Below, piece by piece: positions 5,327-11,473 of a stretch of DNA of 11,740 nt (positions within the stretch are counted from its first letter, which is position 1; the number at the start of each line of letters is the position of its first letter). Location of the stretch: contig PMXH01000023.1 in the NCBI GenBank assembly GCA_003165855.1, positions 15,687 to 27,426 of the forward strand. Reading direction: 5' to 3'. The notes below the pieces were generated by a model that did no database searches, was not told where the DNA came from, and saw only the letters and a program-made list of their open reading frames with translations. The translations under genes were made by a program, and so were the position numbers. The stretch comes from Acidobacteriaceae bacterium. GTDB taxonomy: Bacteria; Acidobacteriota; Terriglobia; Terriglobales; Acidobacteriaceae.

Positions 5327-5837
5327 TACGGCGATGGAAGCAATCGCCGAATACCAAAACGATGTAGATCGTTCTCTGAGGCTGTACTTTAGTGAGGCCT
5401 CGCCAAGCTTCAGCAAGCGCTTTTTCGGCCTTCGGCCCGGGGAAATTCGTAAAGAACTCGCTGACCGTCTCGAAGAAACTGATCAAAGATCAGCATTCGT
5501 CATCCTGACCAGGTTGGAAGCGGCATTCTTTACCGACTACGAATGCCGCTGCAGGAGAAAGATTAAGGATGGCGGCCTATCAAAGGCTTTTCGCGCAATC
5601 CGCAGGTCGCGTAAGGCAAAGGTGAAATTGGTCGACGACATTTTAGAAGCCTGGAAAGAGAACAAGCCGGAGCTGCGGCGACTAATTGGGGACTTGAGCG
5701 GCGCGTTCCACTTCCGAAACTGGTTTGCCCATCGACGTTACACGGAGCCGAAGCCTGGGGGGAAATACGATTTCGACTCTGTCTATGGTCTCGCCGCCAG
5801 TATCTTGAATACCTTTCCACTTCAGGAGTTCGATTGA
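5319..5837 (+). CDS. HEPN-domain protein (putative RNase-type), second gene of an overlapping pair
   Basis: A 172-residue, helix-rich, cytoplasmic protein. Near its C-terminus it carries R133-N134-W-F-A-H138 within FHFRNWFAHRRYTEPKPGG, matching the R-[NHD]-x(3-5)-H signature of HEPN domains. In many HEPN toxins the Arg and His form the metal-independent RNase site. Upstream helices (about 42-72 and 98-128) would make the HEPN bundle; the Lys/Arg-rich stretch 79-103 could bind nucleic acid. After the motif, YDFDSVYGLAASILN looks like the closing helix. The ATG at 5319 overlaps the upstream stop (ATGGGTAG) and has GGAAG 6 nt before it; an ATG at 5334 is an alternative. Some HEPN proteins are inactive scaffolds, and this one could instead belong to a HEPN family with another role. 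The domain call is firmer than the toxin role. Confidence 0.78.
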   Translation: MGSTAMEAIAEYQNDVDRSLRLYFSEASPSFSKRFFGLRPGEIRKELADRLEETDQRSAFVILTRLEAAFFTDYECRCRRKIKDGGLSKAFRAIRRSRKAKVKLVDDILEAWKENKPELRRLIGDLSGAFHFRNWFAHRRYTEPKPGGKYDFDSVYGLAASILNTFPLQEFD

Positions 5838-5861
5838 AGCATTTGGCTGATGGTTTAGAAT
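5834..5861 (+). promoter_or_regulatory. Promoter candidate for nuoB, predicted leaderless start
   Basis: TTGAAG (5834-5839), 16 nt spacer, TAGAAT (5856-5861). A start 7 nt after the -10 box is base 5868, the A of the nuoB ATG. No Shine-Dalgarno precedes that ATG, which agrees with a leaderless mRNA. The -35 box overlaps the HEPN gene stop codon. Confidence 0.5.
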
Positions 5862-5867
5862 AACTCT

Positions 5868-6440
5868 ATGTCTCCCGAACTGAATTTCGGTCCCTACATC
5901 TCCACCGAGAACGGCAAGAAGGTCGTCAAGGATTTGACCTTTGGAAATCCCACACCCGAAGGAGTGGTGCTGACCACTCTCGACTCGGCGGTGAACTGGA
6001 TGCGCAAAGGCTCCATCTGGCCGATGACGTTTGGACTGGCTTGTTGCGCCATCGAAATGATGTCGATGGGAGCGGCGCGTTTTGACATTGCGCGCTTTGG
6101 GGCGGAGGTATTTCGTCCCTCGCCGCGGCAGAGCGATCTCATGATCATTGCCGGCCGCGTCTCGAACAAAATGGCCCCGGTGATCCGGCTGTTGTGGGAG
6201 CAGATGCCGGAACCGAAGTGGGTGATTTCGATGGGAGCGTGCGCGACTTCGGGCGGCGTTTTTCAAAATTACGCGCTGGTGCAGAGCGTGAATCAGGTTA
6301 TTCCGGTAGACATCTATGTTCCCGGCTGTCCGCCGCGTCCCGAGCAGTTGATTTACGCGATCACGCTGTTGCAGGAAAAAATCATGATCGAGCGCGGCTC
6401 GATGAAGAAGGCGTTGAATCTGGCGCCGAGCGGCGAGTAG
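5868..6440 (+). CDS. nuoB: NADH-quinone oxidoreductase subunit B (complex I, N2 cluster subunit)
   Basis: A 190-residue full-length NuoB/PSST subunit. It coordinates the terminal N2 [4Fe-4S] cluster that hands electrons to quinone, at the junction of the peripheral and membrane arms of complex I. All four ligands are present: tandem C59-C60 in [12 protein letters not shown]125 in [10 protein letters not shown] and C154 in [11 protein letters not shown]. The diagnostic stretch [24 protein letters not shown] (split here as [11 protein letters not shown] and [13 protein letters not shown]) is intact. The gene stands alone: the gene before it encodes a HEPN protein and the gene after it is convergent, with no nuoA or nuoC neighbour. 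It has no visible Shine-Dalgarno. It may be the sole nuoB in a dispersed complex I gene set or a second copy. A hydrogenase small-subunit relative is excluded by the match to NuoB motifs and length. Confidence 0.96.
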   Translation: MSPELNFGPYISTENGKKVVKDLTFGNPTPEGVVLTTLDSAVNWMRKGSIWPMTFGLACCAIEMMSMGAARFDIARFGAEVFRPSPRQSDLMIIAGRVSNKMAPVIRLLWEQMPEPKWVISMGACATSGGVFQNYALVQSVNQVIPVDIYVPGCPPRPEQLIYAITLLQEKIMIERGSMKKALNLAPSGE

Positions 6441-6504
6441 TGGAGCGACGGGCGTCTCGCCCGTCCAGCAGTGTGGCGGCCGGGCGAGGACGCCCGGCTC
6501 TCCA
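6441..6504. repeat. Double-hairpin GC repeat (BIME/REP-like) after nuoB
   Basis: The element starts at the base after the nuoB stop. Hairpin 1 is GACGGGCG (6447-6454), loop TCT, CGCCCGTC (6458-6465). Hairpin 2 is GCCGGGCG (6479-6486), loop AGGA, CGCCCGGC (6491-6498). Both stems are perfect 8 bp. The ends TGGAG (6441-6445) and CTCCA (6500-6504) are inverted repeats, so the whole 64 bp can also fold as one cruciform. The stems share GGGCG/CGCCC and can pair across hairpins. It lies between convergent genes and may slow transcription from both sides, but lacks the T-runs of an intrinsic terminator. Confidence 0.82.
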
Positions 6505-6514
6505 TTTCAAGCGC

Positions 6515-7723
6515 TCACTGTTTCATTCTTGTCGCCATTTGCCGTTCCGGCGGGGTCATCTGGTTCCAGATCGCGCTCAAATCTTTTTCCAGAATCTGAT
6601 TATTCGGATCCACACGCAGAGCCAGCGCAAACCATAAATACGATGTCGGCAGATCGCGCGGCACACAGTGGCCGGTGGCATACATGGTTCCGAACGCGCT
6701 TCGGGCCTTGGCGCTAGATTTGGCCGAAGCGGCCTTCAGATTTTTTACAGCCTCGGCACAGTTTTCGGGAACGCCTCGCCCGTAGAGATAGGCCTCGCCC
6801 TTGCGGAAGGCCGCGTCTCCGGACTCTCCCGCGGCGGGCGCGGGTAATTTCAAAGCATTGGGTGAGGTTGCGCGAGGCTCGCGTTTCTCCGCGCTCTTGT
6901 CGCCCAGCGCGATCCTCGGAGTTAACTTTGGAGTTAGCTTCGGAGTCACCGGTTTCGCTTCGGGCTTGGCGGCTGCGTCCACGGTCTTCCGCGCAGGCTC
7001 GGAAACAGCGCTTGCGTTCCCGGCCTGGCTCTCGGGAACTCCGGCTGACGGAACCACTGCCTGCGGCGAGCCCGCTGTGGGCGCTGGAGCCGCGTTCTGG
7101 GCCACCGCTTTCGTCGATGGCTTCCCGGTGGCGTTCGACGTTGCGGCCTCCGGCTTTCGACTCTCCATAGCGCCGAGATAGTTGGTGTACGTCCACCAGC
7201 CGGCTACGCCCAATGCCGCCAGCAGCGCTACCAGCAACAGGATCCGCAGCCTGCCGGTCTTGGGCTGCTCGGGCTCAAAAAAAGAATCCAAGCCGGAGAA
7301 GGATTTTTCCCGCAGCGAGTCCAGGCTGGGCTGATGCAGGCTGGGCTGATGCAGGCTGGGCTGATGCGGGCTGGGCTGATGCGGGCTGGGCTGATTTGCA
7401 CCAGTTTGATTTGCACCAGGCTGGCTCAAGCCCAGCATCGAGGGTCCGCTGATCGGGGGCACCGGTTTGTTTGCGGGCGTGGTCGCGTTCTCCGCGAGGG
7501 GAGTCCGCAACGGCTCCGGCGCGTTCGCTATCTTTGTGGGAAGCGGCGGTGGGACCGCTGACCGTGGGTTCGGTACGGGCGCGCCCGCCGGTCGCCGAGC
7601 TTCGGTTCGAGCGTCGGTTCGAGCTTCGGGCCGAGCTTCGGGCCGAGGTTCGAGCAAGGTGCCGCACATTCCGCAAAAACGGAAATTGTCCGAATTGTCC
7701 TCACCGCACTTCGGGCAGATCAC
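6515..7723 (-). CDS. Zinc-ribbon, single-membrane-helix protein with C-terminal Sel1-type repeats
   Basis: A 402-residue protein with a GTG start at 7723 and GGAG 8 nt upstream (7735-7732). Domains in order: an N-terminal zinc ribbon with C3-x2-C6 and C17-x2-C20; a Pro/Ala/Arg-rich linker with RPEARPEARTDARTEAR (27-43); a pentapeptide array PSPHQ/PSLHQ at about 102-136; one hydrophobic helix at about 159-182 (LRILLLVALLAALGVAGWWTY); a long Ala/Pro/Lys linker containing KLTPKLTP; and at 302-373 two Sel1-like helical repeats (AFRKGEAYLYGRGV..NCAEAVKNLKAA and ARSAFGTMYATGHCV..DLPTSYLWFALAL). With no signal peptide, the ribbon should be cytoplasmic and the Sel1 part periplasmic, by the positive-inside rule. 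Sel1 repeats usually mediate protein contacts. The function is unknown. It is convergent with nuoB and divergent from the DUF1905 gene. Confidence 0.85.
   Translation of the reverse strand: MICPKCGEDNSDNFRFCGMCGTLLEPRPEARPEARTDARTEARRPAGAPVPNPRSAVPPPLPTKIANAPEPLRTPLAENATTPANKPVPPISGPSMLGLSQPGANQTGANQPSPHQPSPHQPSLHQPSLHQPSLDSLREKSFSGLDSFFEPEQPKTGRLRILLLVALLAALGVAGWWTYTNYLGAMESRKPEAATSNATGKPSTKAVAQNAAPAPTAGSPQAVVPSAGVPESQAGNASAVSEPARKTVDAAAKPEAKPVTPKLTPKLTPRIALGDKSAEKREPRATSPNALKLPAPAAGESGDAAFRKGEAYLYGRGVPENCAEAVKNLKAASAKSSAKARSAFGTMYATGHCVPRDLPTSYLWFALALRVDPNNQILEKDLSAIWNQMTPPERQMATRMKQ
7323..7395. repeat. 15 bp tandem repeat inside the zinc-ribbon protein gene
   Basis: Five units of a 15 bp repeat begin at 7323, 7338, 7353, 7368 and 7383. 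The first three read AGGCTGGGCTGATGC; the fourth differs at its first base (GGG); the fifth shares that change and breaks down after 13 bases. On the coding strand the units give HQPSL or HQPSP. Degenerate pentads (GANQT, GANQP) extend the protein array to about seven units. The almost identical DNA suggests recent expansion by slippage. Confidence 0.9.
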
Positions 7724-7768
7724 GAATGCTTCTCCGGATGTTGTTTGCTACAGTTTAACTCCTGCCGG

Positions 7769-7781
7769 GCAATGTCATTGC
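7769..7781. promoter_or_regulatory. 13 bp palindrome in a divergent promoter region
   Basis: GCAATG-T-CATTGC is a perfect 6+6 bp dyad with one central base. It sits in the 101 bp between the GTG of the zinc-ribbon gene (7723) and the ATG of the DUF1905 gene (7825), 46 bp from the first and 44 bp from the second. The near-central position fits an operator for both genes, but no promoter in this gap is good enough to anchor it. Confidence 0.35.
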
Positions 7782-7824
7782 GCTCTTCCATTCATATTAG
7801 AATGCAGACGCCCGGTTTCCGTTC

Positions 7825-8547
7825 ATGCCGAAACCTTCTAAAGCCAAGCCCACGCTCGCCGCCAAGTGTTTCGAGGCGAGGCTTGAGCGCATGCGCTCCC
7901 GCCTCAATCGGGTCATCGCCTATATGCCGTTCGATGCGGCAAAAGCCTGGGGGGTTCGCGGCCAGATCAAAGTGAAAGGCGAAATCAACGGGTTCGCGTT
8001 CCGGACTTCGCTGTTTCCCACCCGCGAGGGGCGGCACATTCTGCTGGTCAACAAGCGGATGCAAAAGGGAGCACGAGCCGCTGAAGGCAGCGTCGCCCGC
8101 TTTCAGATGGAACTCGATCGCGAAGAACGGACGGTAATCATCCCCGCTGAGCTGAGGCGCATTCTCAGTGAAGATCGCTCGCTTCGGCGCTGGTATGACG
8201 AGCTGAATCATTCCACACGCAACGACATTGCCAAATGGATCACTGAACCCAAGAGCGCCGACGCCCGCGTGCGTCGTGCGGAACAGCTCGCGGAACGCCT
8301 GCTCGCCGTCATGGAGGCGGAACGGGAACTGCCACCCGTTCTGCAGCTGGCTTTCGCGCGCCATCGCCATCGTTATCCAAATCCAAGCGCCCGCGAAGGT
8401 TGGGATCGCATGTCGGCATCACGGCGGCGCGCGCACCTGTTTGGCATTTTCTACTACAGAACTCCGGATGGCCAAGCCCGCCGCATCGACAAAATGCTCG
8501 ATGACGCTGCCGCGTTCGCCGAGAAAATGAGCGGCAAGAAAAAGTAA
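7825..8547 (+). CDS. DUF1905 protein with two YdeI/OmpD-associated (OmdA-type) units
   Basis: A 240-residue cytoplasmic protein. Residues about 43-106 match the DUF1905 beta domain (GVRGQIKVKGEINGFAFRTS, then HILLVNKRM...GSVARFQMELDREER). Residues 106-163 match the OmdA/YdeI family (IPAELRRILSED..RRWYDELNHSTRNDIAKWI..ADARVRRAEQLAERL). Residues 169-228 look like a second, diverged OmdA unit (LPPVLQLAFARH..AREGWDRMSASRRR..ARRIDKMLDDA), sharing the order P-x-L, W-D/Y-D, M/L-S/N, R-R and A-R-x-R-R. YdeI-type proteins have been linked to resistance to cationic or polymyxin-like peptides and to OmpD, but the biochemistry of this architecture is not established. No good Shine-Dalgarno precedes the ATG. 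The C-terminus is Lys-rich (MSGKKK). Confidence 0.85.
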   Translation: MPKPSKAKPTLAAKCFEARLERMRSRLNRVIAYMPFDAAKAWGVRGQIKVKGEINGFAFRTSLFPTREGRHILLVNKRMQKGARAAEGSVARFQMELDREERTVIIPAELRRILSEDRSLRRWYDELNHSTRNDIAKWITEPKSADARVRRAEQLAERLLAVMEAERELPPVLQLAFARHRHRYPNPSAREGWDRMSASRRRAHLFGIFYYRTPDGQARRIDKMLDDAAAFAEKMSGKKK

Positions 8548-8610
8548 ACAGGGAATCGAAACCTGGCTGCCGCAAGGATGGATAGGGCAAGCGGGGCCAT
8601 TCTCGCCCAG

Positions 8611-8638
8611 AAAAAGTGGCGCACCGGAGTGCGCCACT
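8611..8638 (-). terminator. Intrinsic terminator of the lipoprotein unit
   Basis: AGTGGCGCA (8615-8623), loop CCGGAG, TGCGCCACT (8630-8638): a perfect 9 bp GC-rich stem. On the minus strand the stem is followed by TTTTT (8615-8611 region), then CTGGGC. This is the layout of a rho-independent terminator for the gene ending at 8673. On the plus strand no T-run follows, so it does not obviously stop the DUF1905 gene. Confidence 0.8.
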
Positions 8639-8672
8639 GAGTTGAACACGAATTGGTAAATCTACTCCCCGG

Positions 8673-10958
8673 CTACTGCTGAGCGAAGTATCCGAGGGTT
8701 AGCTGATTGAGGTCGGTTTCGATCGCTATGTTGTCTCCCGTCGCGTCGATCAGGTAGTAGTTGAATGTGTCGGCCGTGCAACCGGAGCCGCCGAACGTGG
8801 GGCAGGATATGACATCCAAGCCCGTGATGGTGCCGCCGGAGAAGATGCCGTTGGAAGCAGCCGTACCGGTAGTGACGAAGGTGCCGGCAACGGGCTGATC
8901 GGTAGCCGTAGCCGGTGGGCCGAACCAGTTGATGTCAACGAATCCAGCGAAGGTTCCGACTCCGTCAGCCGAAACCAAACCGACGGCGTCGAACTCGAAC
9001 TCGCTAGTCACATCCGCGCCGCCAGCGCCCAAGGCGTAGGGGCCGCTGAAAGACGCAGCGGTGAATGAGCCGGCTCCGGTTTGCAGGTAGCCACGACCGC
9101 CAAGGACGTCTTCATCGGTGTCCAGGGTAATCGCCAGCGCGTTGCCGTTCCCGTCCAGATAGAGCTGGATGTTCAAGGGGAGGGTGCTGGCAGTGTCGGT
9201 TACGGCGGGTATCGTTACATCTCCGGTGGAGGCCACCGTGTAAGTCCCAGAAGTGACAGGGTCCGGACTTACCGGCTCTGCCAGGGTGAGATCGTTGAAG
9301 TCGACGAAACCGGTCACGGTCGTGGCACCGGCAGTGAGTTGCCCAACAACTTGCAACGCTCCAGTGATGTCCAAGCCGGTGAGGCCGATTACGTAGGTGT
9401 TGCCAGAGACGGAAGTGGAACTGAAGGTTCCGGTATTCGCTCCCTGACTGAGGGCGACACCGCCGGTGGTGCCGCCAAATGTATCAAACGCATCGTTGTT
9501 GCCTTCCACCAGCCTGATGTGACTGGCGTCCACGATGTAGCCCTGCAGAATGATCTCGCTGGTGACCGTTGGGCCCGTGGGTTCTAGTGTGAACGTGACC
9601 TTGCCGAAAGCGTCAGGCGTTACAGTAACTGTGCTGGCGCCTAAGGTCTGACCTGCCGAAGGCGTGCCGGCATCGCTTACGTCGAGAATGCTGCCCGTCC
9701 CGGAGATTCCCCCGGAGCTATCGACGTTGATGACGCCGCCGATAGCGAGTGGACCGCCACCGGAGTCTTCGCCGCCAATCACGAAAGCGTAGCCGTTTGC
9801 CAGAGGGGTAGCGGCGGCGCTGGTTTGCGCGTTGATCTCTCCGCTGCCCGAAGCCGAAGGGTCGAACTCGTTAATGAAGGTCTTGCCGGTAGCGCTGAGC
9901 GGAAGAACTGTACCATTCAGAGTCTCGGTCCCGACATTTCCCACAAGGGTGTCTGTACCGGTGCAATCGGCTGCGTTGCACGTTACCAGAGTGATCTGCA
10001 GGTTGCCATCGGCGGTGGTTGTAACCATGCTGCCGGTGGGGTTGATCTGGTCGAAGAGGTCAGCATTGTTATAGTCGACGAAGTCCTGTTCGCCGCCGGT
10101 GATCGCCCCGAGAGCGCCGACGGTGAAGGCTCCGGCGACATAGTAAGGCCCGTTACCGTCCTCTCCAGACAGAGAGAATACGTAGCTTCCGACCCCCAGA
10201 GGCCCCATGGAGGCGGTAGTTGTGTTCGTCAGAGTAAAGGCGGCCGTCGACGTCACTCCTGCAACCGCAGCCGTCACACTATAAAACGCGCCGGCTGTCG
10301 CGTTCGCTGTGAACGTCGAAGAGGTAGCATTGCCGTCCGCGTCGGTCGTATCCGTTTCGATGTATGGCGTGGCCACTATGCCATTCGCGAAAGTGCCGCT
10401 CGCGCCCGTCGCCGGAGCCGTGAACGTCACCACCGCGCCGGGCACCGGGTTGGTGTAACTGTCATACACTGTCGCCACCAGCGGATTTGCAAACGCCGTG
10501 CTGATCATCGCGCCTTGCGGCGTTCCGCTGGTCGCCGCGATCGAATACGGCGCCCCCGCTAAGTTCGTGAGAATGAAACTGGCCGACGAAGTCGCTCCTG
10601 AAACCGAGGCTCCCACGTCAGCCGAGCCGGCTACCGTATTCGCGGTGAAGGCCGTTGAGGTAGCCACGCCGCTCGAGTTGGTTGTATCCGTTTCCGTGGA
10701 CGTTCCATTTGACGCGAAAGTGCCACTCGCTTTCGACGTCGGAGCCGAAAACGTCACGGTCGCGCCGCTCACTGGATTTGAGCCCTGCATCACCGTGGCT
10801 GAAAGGGTGCTTGCGTACGCCGTGCCAACCGTCGCGCTTTGCGGGGTTCCGGACGTCGCTGTGATCGTTGTGGCCGGTCCACTGGAACTGCCGCATGCCA
10901 CCAAGCCGGCAATCATGGTCAAACTGATGAGAAGAAGAATCGATTTGCGGAATGTCAT
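8673..10958 (-). CDS. Large lipoprotein with two Ig-like domains and four repeated beta modules
   Basis: A 761-residue lipoprotein. The N-terminus has Arg4/Lys5, a hydrophobic core and the lipobox LVAC with acylated C22 (cut before CGSSSG). Two bacterial Ig-like domains follow (about 32-132 and 138-244); each opens with ATSGTPQ and contains GATVTFSAP- or GAVVTFTAP-type strands, ETDTT and TSxAFTA. The rest holds four diverged modules beginning near 258 (YVFSLSGEDGNGPYYVAGAF), 390 (YAFVIGGEDSGGGPLAIGGV), 521 (TYVIGLTGLDITGALQVVGQ) and 641 (YALGAGGADVTSEFEFDAVG). Three of them carry FVDYNN, FVDFND or FVDINW about 30 residues in. Ser, Thr, Gly and Ala dominate and Lys/Arg are rare, as in surface proteins. 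It is probably on the outer-membrane surface, in adhesion or binding. GGAGGT (10969-10964) lies 5 nt before the ATG. Translation is coupled to the upstream gene by ATGA. Confidence 0.87.
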   Translation of the reverse strand: MTFRKSILLLISLTMIAGLVACGSSSGPATTITATSGTPQSATVGTAYASTLSATVMQGSNPVSGATVTFSAPTSKASGTFASNGTSTETDTTNSSGVATSTAFTANTVAGSADVGASVSGATSSASFILTNLAGAPYSIAATSGTPQGAMISTAFANPLVATVYDSYTNPVPGAVVTFTAPATGASGTFANGIVATPYIETDTTDADGNATSSTFTANATAGAFYSVTAAVAGVTSTAAFTLTNTTTASMGPLGVGSYVFSLSGEDGNGPYYVAGAFTVGALGAITGGEQDFVDYNNADLFDQINPTGSMVTTTADGNLQITLVTCNAADCTGTDTLVGNVGTETLNGTVLPLSATGKTFINEFDPSASGSGEINAQTSAAATPLANGYAFVIGGEDSGGGPLAIGGVINVDSSGGISGTGSILDVSDAGTPSAGQTLGASTVTVTPDAFGKVTFTLEPTGPTVTSEIILQGYIVDASHIRLVEGNNDAFDTFGGTTGGVALSQGANTGTFSSTSVSGNTYVIGLTGLDITGALQVVGQLTAGATTVTGFVDFNDLTLAEPVSPDPVTSGTYTVASTGDVTIPAVTDTASTLPLNIQLYLDGNGNALAITLDTDEDVLGGRGYLQTGAGSFTAASFSGPYALGAGGADVTSEFEFDAVGLVSADGVGTFAGFVDINWFGPPATATDQPVAGTFVTTGTAASNGIFSGGTITGLDVISCPTFGGSGCTADTFNYYLIDATGDNIAIETDLNQLTLGYFAQQ

Positions 10959-11473
10959 CGGGCACCTCCGTTGAGTGCAGCCTGGGATTTCTGTTCGGTG
11001 TTGCCTGCAGACGGGGAACGCGTCGCGCGGGGGGTGTGCTCGCGCACAAGCAATCCGTGCTTGCTGCGCACCGTGACGGTGCGGCCGTCGACGGTCAGTT
11101 GGCGGGCCAGGAAATATTCCTTCCCGCGCAGCGTCACTGTGGCCCCGATGATCTGAACCGACGTTCCTACTTGCAGGGATTCTTTAGTCGCCTTGCTCAG
11201 GAAAGATCCGACGTGGGTATCGACCACGCCCTGCGGGCCAGCCACCAGCAGATGCATCCCTGCGGGACTGCCGATTACGTGCTTGGTGACGACTTCCTGA
11301 ATGGTCCCATTGAGAGTGGTTTCATGCGCCGCATCGTAGGCGGGGCCAAAGCCTCGTCCGCGAGATTCGGGCGCCGTGGTGGCGGCGAGTGGAATAGCCA
11401 GAATCGCGAACAACAGGCCGGTCAGCAGCCCCGCGATCGTTCGAGTGGGTTTCGTCAAAAAATTGCGACTCAT
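10955..11473 (-). CDS. Exported OB-fold-like protein of unknown function
   Basis: A 172-residue protein from the ATG at 11473, chosen because AAGGAG (11486-11481) lies 7 nt upstream; an in-frame ATG at 11527 would put 18 unlikely residues before the signal peptide. Residues 1-30 are a signal sequence: basic start (R3, K8, R11), then IAGLLTGLLFAILAIPLAA with a cut near A31. The mature part has a Gly/Arg-rich stretch (ESRGRGFGPAYD) and a beta-rich core at about 51-145: ETTLNGTIQEVV, GMHLLVAGPQGVVDTHVGS, GTSVQIIGATVTLRGKEYFLARQL, GRTVTVRSKHGLLV. This pattern resembles small periplasmic OB-fold proteins common in acidobacteria. Its TGA overlaps the lipoprotein ATG (ATGA, 10955-10958), so the two proteins are probably made together. 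The ligand is unknown. Confidence 0.8.
   Translation of the reverse strand: MSRNFLTKPTRTIAGLLTGLLFAILAIPLAATTAPESRGRGFGPAYDAAHETTLNGTIQEVVTKHVIGSPAGMHLLVAGPQGVVDTHVGSFLSKATKESLQVGTSVQIIGATVTLRGKEYFLARQLTVDGRTVTVRSKHGLLVREHTPRATRSPSAGNTEQKSQAALNGGAR

Noticed and set aside
6441..6504. Intrinsic terminators for nuoB and the convergent gene
   Set aside because: The hairpins are strong but no T-run follows on either strand, so I list the element as a repeat.
7778..7803. Possible promoter for the DUF1905 gene (TTGCGC and TAGAAT)
   Set aside because: The spacing is only 14 bp, too short for a sigma70 promoter, and no better -35 box is present.
9825..10562. Long plus-strand ORF opposite the lipoprotein gene
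   Set aside because: It is a shadow of biased Ser/Thr/Gly/Ala codons; very Arg-rich and without motifs or a ribosome site.
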